This document shows positions 8,201-15,536 of a stretch of 20,438 nucleotides of DNA, piece after piece. The stretch covers positions 1 through 20,438 of the forward strand of contig JAAVAA010000077.1 in the NCBI GenBank assembly GCA_014804285.1. Reading direction: 5' to 3'. Every line of letters begins with the position of its first letter. Position 1 is the stretch's first letter. Under the pieces are notes generated by a model. The model ran no database searches. It was not told the origin of the DNA and saw only the letters and a list, made by a program, of their open reading frames with translations. The stretch comes from Lachnospiraceae bacterium. GTDB lineage: Bacteria > Bacillota > Clostridia > Lachnospirales > Lachnospiraceae. Position numbers and translations under genes: made by a program.

Positions 8201-9066
8201 ATATTTCTCCGGTTGAAAGTAATCTGTACCGGACCGATAGTATTTATGTATGTAAAAATAAAGTTGCAAAGCCCACGGTATTTATTCCGGTATTTCCGGG
8301 AACCAACTGTGAATATGACAGCGCAAAGGCATTTGAGCGTGCTGGTGCGGAGGTGATCACCAGGGTATTTAAGAATCAATCAGCGGAAGATATTCGAAGT
8401 TCGGTGGAGATTTTTGAGAAGGACATTGCCAAAGCGCAGATCATCATGTTCCCCGGCGGATTTTCAGCTGGTGACGAGCCGGATGGAAGTGCGAAATTCT
8501 TTGCAACCGCCTTTCAGAATGAACATATGAAGGAAGCAGTTATGAAGCTTCTGAATGAGAGAGACGGACTAGCGCTGGGAATCTGTAACGGTTTTCAGGC
8601 ACTGATCAAGCTGGGACTGGTGCCTTATGGTGAAATCGTAGGTCAGAAGGAGGACTCTCCGACTTTGACATTTAACACCATCAACCGTCATATATCCAAA
8701 ATGGTATACACAAAGGTTGTTTCCAATAAATCACCCTGGCTTAAGGGTGCAGAGCTTGGCGGTGTTTATACAGTACCCGCATCTCATGGAGAGGGAAGGT
8801 TTGTAGCGCCGAAAGAGTGGACCAATAAGCTGTTTGCAAACGGACAGGTGGCAACCCAGTATTCCGATATAAATGGTAATGTTTCTATGGATGAAGAGTG
8901 GAACATTAATGGTTCCTATTGTGCAATCGAGGGAATCACATCCCCGGATGGCAGATGCTTTGGTAAGATGGCACACGCGGAACGTCGCGGAGAAGGTGTT
9001 GCAATCAATATTTATGGCGAACAGGATATGAAGATCTTTGAGTCGGGAGTGGAGTATTTTAAGTAA
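5242..9066 (+). CDS. purL: Phosphoribosylformylglycinamidine synthase, single-chain
   Basis: FGAM synthase converts FGAR, glutamine and ATP to FGAM in the fourth step of de novo purine synthesis in the cytosol. The 1274-residue chain is the large single-polypeptide form (E. coli PurL is about 1295), not the split PurS/PurQ/PurL form. Visible are the linker YWSDHCRHTTF, the ATP/FGAR-binding NETHNHPTEIEPFGGA and the GGKDSMSG region. The C-terminal glutaminase domain has GTNCEYD, FPGGFSAGDEPDGSA, nucleophile Cys1115 in LGICNGFQ, and His1245/Glu1247 in AHAER. The frame extends to an ATG at 5200, but the ATG at 5242 is preceded by GGAGGAAG at a normal distance and gives the usual N-terminus (VKRIYVEKK). 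It is probably monocistronic, between its own promoter and a hairpin. Confidence 0.97.
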   Translation: MGNVKRIYVEKKAPFAVKAKELKEEIGSYLGITGVTDVRVFIRYDVENISEETFERAAVCVFSEPPVDLLYREAIPIPDGGYVFSVEFLPGQFDQRADSAMQCVKFLKEDEEPVIRTAVTYLLTGNLSSEEFERIKAYCINPVDSRETGLDKPDTLITEYDEPADIMIFDGFRNMEKEELRKLYDSLGLAMTFKDFLHIQNYYVTEEHRDPTMTEIRVLDTYWSDHCRHTTFSTELKNIEFQDGYYRTPLETTYQSYLDTRSEIFEGREDKFVCLMDLALMAMRKLKRDGKLQDMEESDEINACSVVVPVEMDYGDGPVTEEWLVFFKNETHNHPTEIEPFGGAATCLGGAIRDPLSGRGYVYQAMRVTGAADPTVPVADTLKGKLSQKKLVRGAASGYSSYGNQIGLATGYVKEIYHPDYVAKRMEIGAVMGAAPRANVIRENSDPDDVIILLGGRTGRDGCGGATGSSKVHTESSIETCGAEVQKGNAPTERKIQRLFRRGEVSRIIKKCNDFGAGGVSVAIGELAPGLVVDLDKVPKKYAGLDGTELAISESQERMAVVVDPKDVDAFLGFAGEENLEAVPVAVVTKEPRLVLKWRGKEIVNISRAFLDTNGAHQETDVKVSVPDKEDNYLKKIAIPEVKECMEAEDVKAAWLKTLNNLNVCSQKGLVEMFDSSIGAASVVMPYGGKYQLTETQTMIAKLPVLKGKTDTVTMMSYGFDPALSSWSPYHGAVYAVTESMAKIVASGGDFEKIRFTFQEYFRRMTSEPERWSQPFAALLGAYDAQIGYGLPSIGGKDSMSGTFNEIDVPPTLVSFAVDVADRKDIITPELKEAGDVLLQFWIDRDEFDIPVYENVMQTYRFINELMKEGKVKAAYALDASGLAAGISKMAFGNKLGVTMSEELRINDLFENGLGDLVLELSKADALALLSEKELGGEVSELNFRSVAEISVEPVFRYQDTVITIDEALEAWCSRLEKVFPTKAEKDISPVESNLYRTDSIYVCKNKVAKPTVFIPVFPGTNCEYDSAKAFERAGAEVITRVFKNQSAEDIRSSVEIFEKDIAKAQIIMFPGGFSAGDEPDGSAKFFATAFQNEHMKEAVMKLLNERDGLALGICNGFQALIKLGLVPYGEIVGQKEDSPTLTFNTINRHISKMVYTKVVSNKSPWLKGAELGGVYTVPASHGEGRFVAPKEWTNKLFANGQVATQYSDINGNVSMDEEWNINGSYCAIEGITSPDGRCFGKMAHAERRGEGVAINIYGEQDMKIFESGVEYFK

Positions 9067-9087
9067 AAACTGCGACAAGAAGGAAAG

Positions 9088-9121
9088 AAGGGAGTCCTGC
9101 TGTGTGGTGTGGGATTCCCTT
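9088..9121 (+). terminator. Probable terminator after purL
   Basis: Bases 9088-9097 pair with 9112-9121 over 10 positions with one G-U, around a 14-base loop. The following ATCTCTT is only moderately T-rich. Its place 20 bases after purL supports a terminator. Confidence 0.6.
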
Positions 9122-9221
9122 ATCTCTTGCATTAAATCAATTGAATAATTCTGATAGATGTGATATAACTTTAACGTATAATTATATGAGAATTGAACAA
9201 TGACTAAAGGTTGAGGCAAGT

Positions 9222-10328
9222 ATGAAGGTTAATAAAAAAATATTTGAATTATCGTCGCTGAATAAATACAGGCAGTATGAGCGTAAGCTCTGGCTGATAC
9301 CTTTGGCATGTCTGATTTTTATTATGCTGTTTCCATCAGAGAAAAAGGCATTTGATGACTTAATCGAAAATCCGAACATTTCAACAGTAATTGGTATTGT
9401 AATATTTCTTTTTTTGCAAACGCTGATATTATCAATTATTCCTTTCTTTATAGGAAAAATTATTATCAAAACTCATATAAAAACAACAATACGCAACTGC
9501 ACAATTACAAATATGCAGGATTTTGATTATTACCGTGAAAAGCTGACAGGTTTGTCGCCGGCGATTATCAGTATTCTGACCGATCTGGAGGTCGAGCAGA
9601 AAAAAGACGTGGCAGCGTCTGTTTTGCAGTATGAAAATCTTGGACTGTTAACTGAAACCGCAGACAATACATACCATGCCACAGATAAATATTACAGCTG
9701 CGATGACTTAAATGAAAGTGACCACTATTTAATAGAGCATCTGGAAAAAGGTGACTTTGACTGGGAGAATGATACAAAGTGGAAACATCTGGTCATGGAA
9801 GAAGCGATTTCAGAGGGATATGTCAGAAAAAAAGTAATTCAGAATAAATCCGGCTCAATAAAAGGCTGTCTTGTACCGTTGGCAGCAACGCTAGTCTGGT
9901 TTTTGTGGGTGGTAAGCGCAATGCAGAGATTAAATGAGTTTACTGCAATTCTTGACACTGCTCCGGAACATGCAAGCCTGGCAGAACAGGTGAATTTTCT
10001 CATTCAGAATAAGCTTATACCTGAATGTATAGAAGTAATACTGATATTCATTTATATGATGTTTATGGTCGCAAATGTGCTGTCAGCTACCCGTGTGAGT
10101 GCGATAATCACGAAAAATAGCAAACCAGTAAAACGTACGGAATACGGCTATTATATGGCAGAATGCATATACGGAATGAAGAATTTTATCCATGATTATT
10201 CTAACTTGAATGAGGTTGACAGACGTCAGGTTGTCCTATGGGAAGACTATCTTGTGTATGCGGTTGTACTGGAAGAAAATAAGGAAATAGTAAATGAAAT
10301 TTCAAGAGCAAGGAGAAAATCGTTATGA
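9222..10328 (+). CDS. DUF2207-like membrane protein
   Basis: This 368-residue protein has about four membrane segments (roughly 24-38, 54-79, 217-234, 268-288). Two soluble patches match the cytoplasmic part of DUF2207 proteins as I recall them. One is LTGLSPAIISILTDLEV..., then AASVLQYENLGLL (109-143), a winged-helix-like block. The other is FIHDYSNLNE..., then VVLWEDYLVYAVVL (322-350). DUF2207 proteins usually begin with a signal peptide and a large outer domain, which is absent here, so this is a short form. The next gene, lemA, overlaps it by the ATGA tetranucleotide, and DUF2207-LemA pairing is a recurring arrangement in bacteria. An envelope role is likely, but no specific activity is known. 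The start has GAGG about 7 bases upstream. Confidence 0.75.
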   Translation: MKVNKKIFELSSLNKYRQYERKLWLIPLACLIFIMLFPSEKKAFDDLIENPNISTVIGIVIFLFLQTLILSIIPFFIGKIIIKTHIKTTIRNCTITNMQDFDYYREKLTGLSPAIISILTDLEVEQKKDVAASVLQYENLGLLTETADNTYHATDKYYSCDDLNESDHYLIEHLEKGDFDWENDTKWKHLVMEEAISEGYVRKKVIQNKSGSIKGCLVPLAATLVWFLWVVSAMQRLNEFTAILDTAPEHASLAEQVNFLIQNKLIPECIEVILIFIYMMFMVANVLSATRVSAIITKNSKPVKRTEYGYYMAECIYGMKNFIHDYSNLNEVDRRQVVLWEDYLVYAVVLEENKEIVNEISRARRKSL

Positions 10329-10900
10329 ATAGTATATTTATCATCGTAATTGTAGTTATTGTTATTGTTTTGGCTGCCGTAATAATGACAGTGGAGTATA
10401 ACAGTCTTGTAGTGCTCAGAAACAGAGTTGACAATCAGTCTGCCCAGGTGGATGTACAATTGAAACGCAGAGCAGAGCTTATACCTAATCTTATCGAGAT
10501 AGTAAAAGGATATGCGGAATTTGAAAAATCAACCCTTACCAATATTGCACAACTCAGAAGCGAGGTTATTAATTCTGGAAATACAAGCGAAGCCTGTGCT
10601 GCGGATGCAAAGCTTGGCCGGATATGTTCACAAGTGCTGGCAATTGGAGAAAGTTATCCGGAACTGAAAGCAAATACGAACTTTTTAAAATTGCAGGAAG
10701 AACTTTCAGAAACAGAAAATAAAATTGTAATGGCACGGCAGTTTTATAATGATATCATAACAAAATATAATACTGCTGTTCAAGTGTTCCCAAAATCCGT
10801 GATGGCGGGTATTTTCGGTTTTAAAAGAAAGGAACTGCTGGAAATTTCCCATTCGGAACGTGAACCAATCAAACTTGACAGTAATACTTTCCAGTTTTAG
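10325..10900 (+). CDS. lemA: LemA family protein
   Basis: This 191-residue protein has a single N-terminal membrane anchor (about residues 3-23), followed by the LemA signature: EYNSLVVLRNRVDNQSAQVDVQLKRR, here split for reading as EYNSLVVLRN (24-33) and VDVQLKRRAELIPNLIEIVKGY. The remaining helical region contains a coiled-coil-like run up to about 150. LemA proteins are membrane-anchored helical proteins of unclear function. Its start codon overlaps the stop of the DUF2207-like gene (ATGA), so the two should be translated in a coupled way. A strong terminator at 11117-11154 ends the unit. Confidence 0.9.
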   Translation: MNSIFIIVIVVIVIVLAAVIMTVEYNSLVVLRNRVDNQSAQVDVQLKRRAELIPNLIEIVKGYAEFEKSTLTNIAQLRSEVINSGNTSEACAADAKLGRICSQVLAIGESYPELKANTNFLKLQEELSETENKIVMARQFYNDIITKYNTAVQVFPKSVMAGIFGFKRKELLEISHSEREPIKLDSNTFQF

Positions 10901-11116
10901 AAAACAATAAATTTTACGGGGAGATTTAAAATTTGAAAACCTCAAAGTAAACCATAAATTGTGCATATGCAAGTCCTCAGTTTCACAGTGCGACGGCATA
11001 AATGCACAATCTATTTCCGTCGCAAAAAGAATTTCCTGTGCAAAACGGAAAAGACGTCAAAAGGCCTTGACAAGCGTATCCATTTGCGATACCACATAAC
11101 TGGAAGCTTAAAATAT
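10901..11116. other. Noncoding stretch with several inverted repeats
   Basis: No convincing gene is seen between lemA and the terminator. The stretch holds ATTGTGCAT (10958-10966) complementary to ATGCACAAT (11002-11010). It also holds TGCGACGG (10989-10996) complementary to CCGTCGCA (11017-11024), and the AAGCTTA/TAAGCTT pair (11104-11110, 11116-11122). The first two pairings are interlocked, so they are alternatives or a pseudoknot. A short reading frame at 10961-11164 runs through the terminator, has no family signature, and is not supported. Confidence 0.5.
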
Positions 11117-11154
11117 AAGCTTGCAAAGATTTCAGAGTCTTTGCAAGTTTTTTT
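11117..11154 (+). terminator. Rho-independent terminator after lemA
   Basis: CTTGCAAAGA (11120-11129) pairs perfectly with 11138-11147, extendable by A-T and G-U pairs to 11117, around an 8-base loop. A run of seven T (11148-11154) follows. It sits between the converging lemA and van units. Confidence 0.9.
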
Positions 11155-11227
11155 GTCTGTCTAAAAATTTTTCTTCAAAGCGTCGCAGGGTTATTTTGTA
11201 TGCGCTGCACATGTGAAATAATATTAT

Positions 11228-11244
11228 AAAACCTTTATGGTTTT
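11228..11244 (-). terminator. Weak hairpin at the end of the van operon
   Basis: On the minus strand AAAACC and GGTTTT (6 bp, 5-base loop) overlap the last vanT codons and are followed by an AT-rich ATAATATTATTT. The short stem makes this a tentative terminator. The lemA hairpin further on could act as a backup on this strand. Confidence 0.35.
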
Positions 11245-12380
11245 ACAACCCGCTCCAGCCGTTCTCCCAGGCAGCTTAAAATCTCATTGCTGATAGTCTG
11301 CCCTTGAAGGGCAAGCTCTTCAACGCAAATCTCATTCTTATATTCATATATGCCGTCAGAAAATGTGGAGATTCCAATTAAAACCACTTCATCCATAGGG
11401 GAAGCATCCGGAATATCCGTTACGTCAAGAAGAAGCTGATCCATGCAGATCCGGCCGATAAAGGGAGCGCGTCTGCCACGGATCAGAGCGTATCCCTTAC
11501 CGGAAAGTGACCGGGATATCCCGTCTGCATAGCCAATAGAGGCCGTACCGATAAGGAGCGGCTTTTTTGCAGTAAAGGTAAGTCCATAGCCGGCACTTTC
11601 TCCGGGGAGAAGAGCCCTGACACTGCTGAGCCGGGCCCTTAAGCTAAGAACCGGCCGCAGGGACAATTCCAGCCGGGGCTGATCATCCGGAAGACTTTTG
11701 CAGCCATAAAGAGCAATACCAGGGCGGATGTAATCATAATGAAATTCCGGATAATTTAGAAATCCGTAGCTGCCCTGAATATGAGTAGAAAAGCCGTCAA
11801 TCCCCTTTTGATGAAGGGCATCCACAATGGTATCGAATCGCTGAAACTGCATTAGGGTAAACTGAACATCCATGGGAGAGGTGCCGTCCGCAACACAAAG
11901 GTGTGAGTACAGTCCGGTGATTTTCAGTGTTTTGTATTTCCAAAAAGAAAGAATAGAAGAAAGATGTTCGCTTCGTTCTCCGAGACGCCGCATACCGGTG
12001 TCAACACTAATATGCACCTTAAGCGGTCTGCTGTAATCGGCAAGAAGCCCGGCATAAGCAGCATCCACAACAGTCTGGGTCAGATCATATTTTACGAGCA
12101 GGTCAAAAGCTTCCGGGTGAGTATATCCCAGTACCAGAATCCGACCTTCAATTCCTGCTTTTCGAAGTGCCGCGCCTTCTCCGGCAGAAGCAACACAAAA
12201 ATCACAGATGCCCATTTGATTTAAAGCTTTGGCAATGAGAATACTTCCATGTCCGTAGGCATTTGCCTTTACAGCGGGCATAAGCTGACAGCCGTGGGAA
12301 AGATGAGATTTCAGCTGCTCCACATTATGAAGAAGGTTGTCCATATTCAGTTCGATCCATGCCCGTGTCTTTTCGTACAT
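11235..12380 (-). CDS. vanT: VanT-type serine racemase, separate catalytic subunit
   Basis: This 381-residue PLP-dependent racemase has the Alr fold: PLP lysine Lys38 in AVKANAYGHG, catalytic Tyr265 in SAGYGLTF, and YIRPGIALYG. The residue lining the substrate pocket, normally Tyr in the TI-x-YE motif (Tyr354 of Geobacillus Alr), is Asn365 here in TISNEIL. The same Asn change marks VanT serine racemases (Asn696 in VanT). It should therefore make D-Ser for the VanG ligase. Known VanT proteins fuse this domain behind an acyltransferase-like membrane domain. Here the membrane part is a separate gene 10 bases upstream, and the stop-linked TAGGAGA is this gene's own ribosome binding site. Some alanine racemase activity is possible. 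Confidence 0.88.
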   Translation of the reverse strand: MYEKTRAWIELNMDNLLHNVEQLKSHLSHGCQLMPAVKANAYGHGSILIAKALNQMGICDFCVASAGEGAALRKAGIEGRILVLGYTHPEAFDLLVKYDLTQTVVDAAYAGLLADYSRPLKVHISVDTGMRRLGERSEHLSSILSFWKYKTLKITGLYSHLCVADGTSPMDVQFTLMQFQRFDTIVDALHQKGIDGFSTHIQGSYGFLNYPEFHYDYIRPGIALYGCKSLPDDQPRLELSLRPVLSLRARLSSVRALLPGESAGYGLTFTAKKPLLIGTASIGYADGISRSLSGKGYALIRGRRAPFIGRICMDQLLLDVTDIPDASPMDEVVLIGISTFSDGIYEYKNEICVEELALQGQTISNEILSCLGERLERVVKP

Positions 12381-12390
12381 TAGTTTTCTC

Positions 12391-13458
12391 CTATTTGATG
12401 TTAATGTTATAAATCTTCGGAAGCTGCCTGCGAAGTATTTTATCCTGTATGCAAGTCAGGCAAAATGCGATTATGAAGCTGCCCGCGCAGACGGCAAGGT
12501 AGTGAAACAGGCTGTTTTCCACCAGATAATCGTAAAGGTGTGTTGCTTTAGCAAAGCCCCGAACCAATATGATCACGAGCGGATGCAGCAGGTAGATTAA
12601 TAAAGTGATCTTGCGCAAAAAGGGGCTGCTTTTGCCGGGAAGACAAAGAAGCAGTTGAAACAGAAAATACATGCAGGGTATCAGAAAGAGATACATACTG
12701 TTATGACGCTGCCACTTTAAAGTGAACGTGAGACAGCCCTCTCCAAGCATTAGAGCCAGACAAACCAGTGCAGATGTCAGATAAACCATTGACGCATCAT
12801 GACGTTTATGAATCCGGGTACAGGAAAGCCATGCACCCATGAAAAGAAAAATCGGTGCATAAAAAATTCCGTTTCGAGTGTAAGAGCTTATCTGAAACAG
12901 GACGTCATAAAATACCTTTATGGGAGTCATCTTTTCAATAAGTCCGTACCAGCTGTCGCCCAAAAGTCCGATCAGATAAAGAAAGGCACAGATGAAAAAC
13001 AGTGTGCGGGGGCGACATACTTTGGCAACAAGAAAAACCAGCAGCATGCCGAGCAGGGCAGCAGGAAGATACCAAAGATGATAAAAGGTGCCGTCAAATA
13101 CAAGTACTTGAAACAGGTCTTTGAGGGCAGGAAGCTTCCCCGAATAAATATTGACAGGCAGGTATAGCAGCGTGGCAGCAAGGTAGAGCAACGCAGTTTT
13201 TTTCATACCTTTTATCAGACTGCGTCCGGAACTATTTGAATCCCGGATGAGCGGGCCCAGTGCAAAATAACCGGTGGTCATCAAAAAGAAAGGCACTGCA
13301 ATCCGTCCCAGACAGTAGGAAAACAAAAAGTCTGCCGTTTCACTATAAGTGGAAAGAGGGGCAGTGTGTATGGCAACGATCAGAAATGCAGCCACCATAC
13401 GGAAAGGGTCAATTGCGGTTTGATTTTGTGACAGGTTTGCTTTAGGATAAGCATTCAT
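12391..13458 (-). CDS. VanT membrane domain as a stand-alone acyltransferase-3-like protein
   Basis: This 355-residue integral membrane protein has about ten hydrophobic segments. Its N-terminus (IDPFRMVAAFLIVAIHTAPL, then RIAVPFFLMTTGYF) matches the acyltransferase-3 type N-terminal half of VanT, including the His in VAIHT. In VanT this part is thought to serve L-serine uptake or membrane placement of the racemase. Together with the next gene it adds up to about 736 residues, close to full VanT (about 700-712). It starts with a good GGAGG site 8 bases upstream, 45 bases after vanXY, and stops 10 bases before the racemase start. It ends cleanly in YNINIK, so the break is a tidy gene split. 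Confidence 0.82.
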   Translation of the reverse strand: MNAYPKANLSQNQTAIDPFRMVAAFLIVAIHTAPLSTYSETADFLFSYCLGRIAVPFFLMTTGYFALGPLIRDSNSSGRSLIKGMKKTALLYLAATLLYLPVNIYSGKLPALKDLFQVLVFDGTFYHLWYLPAALLGMLLVFLVAKVCRPRTLFFICAFLYLIGLLGDSWYGLIEKMTPIKVFYDVLFQISSYTRNGIFYAPIFLFMGAWLSCTRIHKRHDASMVYLTSALVCLALMLGEGCLTFTLKWQRHNSMYLFLIPCMYFLFQLLLCLPGKSSPFLRKITLLIYLLHPLVIILVRGFAKATHLYDYLVENSLFHYLAVCAGSFIIAFCLTCIQDKILRRQLPKIYNINIK

Positions 13459-13503
13459 AGAGAAAACCTCCTTCCAATCAGGAATGTCTATTAGGATCTC
13501 CTA

Positions 13504-14382
13504 TCAGGATCTTCGAAACCGGGTGAGAACAATGCCGGACTTGTTGGTTCCGGACAGGGTGTGAGGGAGCACATCAGAGAAGTCAACCTCGATCTTCTGC
13601 CGGTTTTTCATGGATAGATATATAATGTCTATGCGGGCTCCGTCCTGAGTATAAGTAAGAGGCTTAAGGGGGGAAGTTTCTGCTTCCAGCATTTCCAGAT
13701 ATTCTTCTAGAACCATTTGGCGGTCTGTCATGATCACAGAATGGGGAAAGCCCACATACCGGAAATGCCATGGTTCATAGCCGATTTGGGTAATTGCCTC
13801 TTTTCCGGACGGATAACGGAGAACAAAACCGAATTGCGGTGCCAGATTACAGAAAGAAGCAATGACCCCTTCTCTGGGAAAAGCCGGGCAGATATAATCG
13901 ATAGAAGGTGCTGCTTTTGCAAGATCGATGGCAAGTCCGGTTTGATGTTCACTGCATCCGGGTCGGGCAACATATTTTTCTGTAAAATCAGTGCCTTCTC
14001 TGGAAATAGTATCTTCCCAGATGGAAAGCTGCTGGGCCTTAGAACGATAACCGCTGACGGCAGTGATGGCGCCTCCGGCATGAGCTTTTTTGATCAGGGA
14101 AAAAAGCATGGTTGCCGCCTGTTTTTGCAGGTAAACTTCTTCAATTGGATGTTCCAGATGAGAAAGCTGATTTTCAAATTTCCCCGGATGGGGAGACAAA
14201 AGATCCCTCTGCTGGCTGTTAAGATCAATCAGGTCGAAGGCTTCGGGAGAGGTCTGCATGGGATGATGGCTGTTTACCAGAATCAGGCTTCCCTGGGTAA
14301 TGTCTTCGGAACAAAAGGATAAATGCTCATAGGTAGTGCGTGCCGGAAAAAATCCGGAGCGGCTTTTAAGCGTTGCGTTCAT
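13504..14382 (-). CDS. vanXY: VanXY-type D,D-dipeptidase/D,D-carboxypeptidase
   Basis: This zinc enzyme is predicted to cleave D-Ala-D-Ala dipeptide and/or the terminal D-Ala of pentapeptide precursors, leaving D-Ala-D-Ser ones. Zinc and catalytic residues are visible: SEHQTGLAIDL (His146, Asp153) and EPWHFRYVG (Glu203, His206), plus SGYRS with Arg113. There is no signal peptide, fitting the cytoplasmic VanXY class. The 292 residues exceed the usual VanXY length (about 250). The extra is a C-terminal tail from about 233 that keeps regular hydrophobic spacing, and an N-terminal leader of about 20-40. The start overlaps the vanG end by 17 bases, with GGAGG inside vanG, so translation is probably coupled. 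Confidence 0.87.
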   Translation of the reverse strand: MNATLKSRSGFFPARTTYEHLSFCSEDITQGSLILVNSHHPMQTSPEAFDLIDLNSQQRDLLSPHPGKFENQLSHLEHPIEEVYLQKQAATMLFSLIKKAHAGGAITAVSGYRSKAQQLSIWEDTISREGTDFTEKYVARPGCSEHQTGLAIDLAKAAPSIDYICPAFPREGVIASFCNLAPQFGFVLRYPSGKEAITQIGYEPWHFRYVGFPHSVIMTDRQMVLEEYLEMLEAETSPLKPLTYTQDGARIDIIYLSMKNRQKIEVDFSDVLPHTLSGTNKSGIVLTRFRRS

Positions 14383-15484
14383 CGGATACCTCCATTTCGA
14401 TCAACTGATTGACAAGGGATGCAAAGTCAATTCCCCGGCTTTTCATCATGCCGGGAAACCGGCTGTGGGATGTAAAGCCCGGAATCGTATTGATTTCATT
14501 AAAATAGATATTGCCGTCCGGTGTAAGGAACATATCTACCCGCGCAAAGAAATCACAGTCAAGTCCAAGATAAAGGCGCATTGCGGTATCCTTGATTTCT
14601 GCTGCCTTTTCGGAGGATATTCTGGCAGGTACATGAATTTTGGAGGTTTTCAAAGTATATTTTTCGGTGTAGTCAAAAAAGCCGTCTGTCAGTTCAATCT
14701 CGTCCACATCACCGATGATTAACTGATCCGGGGAGAGAGTGTTCCGACCCATGATGGCACATCCTACCTCAAAACCCTCTATTTTTTCTTCCAACAGGAT
14801 GCGGTTGTCATAGACGAGTGCCTCCTGTACTGCAGAAAAAAGCTGATCCTCATTTTGTACGCAGGTAATACCGAAAGAGGAGCCTGCCCGAAGCGGTTTG
14901 ACAAACAACGGGTAGCCAAGGGAGCCGGCAATACGGGAAAGCTCTTCTTTGGAGGGTTCCCCGCAAGTAACGCAGGATTTCGGAACAGAAATTCCAAGTG
15001 AGGATGCTATTTGATGTGCGCGCTCCTTATCCATACAGAGCGAGGAGCAGAGAATTCCGCATCCGATTACCGGTATGCCGAGAAGGGCAAGCAGACCCTG
15101 TACGGTTCCATCTTCCCCGTTTTTGCCGTGAAGAATGGGAAGCACCGCTCTGACGGATAAAAATACCGATTGATGAGCGTCTTTATTTTCGGGGGAAGGG
15201 GATAGCAGAAAACCATGGGAAGATTGCTGCCCGGAAAAGCAGATAGGACAGCAATCCTCAGGGCGCATCCAGCGGTCAGCGGCAATTTCTTCATAATCTC
15301 CGGTATAAAGGAACCAGGAGCCGTCTTTTGTAATGCCGATGGGAACGGGCAGAAAACGACTAGTGTCAATAGCTTGAAGTACGGCTGATCCGGAAGATAA
15401 GGAAACCGGATATTCGGAGGAGTTGCCGCCAAAAAGAACGGCAATCCGCGGAAGATCAGAGTTTAATATATCAGTTATATTCAT
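14366..15484 (-). CDS. vanG: D-alanine--D-serine ligase, VanG type
   Basis: This ATP-grasp ligase of 372 residues (VanG of Enterococcus is about 349) should make the D-Ala-D-Ser dipeptide for wall precursors. Visible are GGNSSEYPVSL (19-29), HGKNGEDGTVQG (119-130), the ATP-binding KPLRAGSSFG (196-205), the omega-loop motif FFDYTEKYTLKTSKI (269-283), and FNEINTIPGFTSHSRFP (328-344). The EKYT motif with flanking residues closely matches VanG-type D-Ser ligases. Housekeeping Ddl enzymes have a different omega-loop sequence. It starts with AAGGAGG eight bases upstream, but that site is buried in a hairpin. The N-terminus carries about 10 residues more than usual. Confidence 0.93.
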   Translation of the reverse strand: MNITDILNSDLPRIAVLFGGNSSEYPVSLSSGSAVLQAIDTSRFLPVPIGITKDGSWFLYTGDYEEIAADRWMRPEDCCPICFSGQQSSHGFLLSPSPENKDAHQSVFLSVRAVLPILHGKNGEDGTVQGLLALLGIPVIGCGILCSSLCMDKERAHQIASSLGISVPKSCVTCGEPSKEELSRIAGSLGYPLFVKPLRAGSSFGITCVQNEDQLFSAVQEALVYDNRILLEEKIEGFEVGCAIMGRNTLSPDQLIIGDVDEIELTDGFFDYTEKYTLKTSKIHVPARISSEKAAEIKDTAMRLYLGLDCDFFARVDMFLTPDGNIYFNEINTIPGFTSHSRFPGMMKSRGIDFASLVNQLIEMEVSDERNA

Positions 15485-15536
15485 AAAAAAGCCTCCTTAG
15501 GTAGTTAATAGAATACTAAGATACTACCCCAAGGAG
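15485..15536 (-). promoter_or_regulatory. Hairpin with T-run hiding the vanG ribosome binding site
   Basis: In the van direction, the arm at 15536-15531 (CTCCTT) pairs with AAGGAG at 15498-15493, and GGTAGT (15528-15523) pairs with ACTACC (15505-15500), with a small internal bulge and a 17-base loop. The right arm contains the vanG ribosome binding site. GC and six T follow, up to the ATG. The geometry is that of an intrinsic terminator and of a site-blocking hairpin at once. Pairing is visible; a control function is inferred. Confidence 0.6.

Noticed and set aside
10961..11164. 67-residue reading frame after lemA on the plus strand
   Set aside because: It runs through the lemA terminator, has no ribosome binding site or family signature, and lies in a stretch full of inverted repeats.
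13717..14322. 201-residue plus-strand frame opposite vanXY
   Set aside because: The minus strand carries the full VanXY zinc motif set, and this frame shows nothing recognisable.
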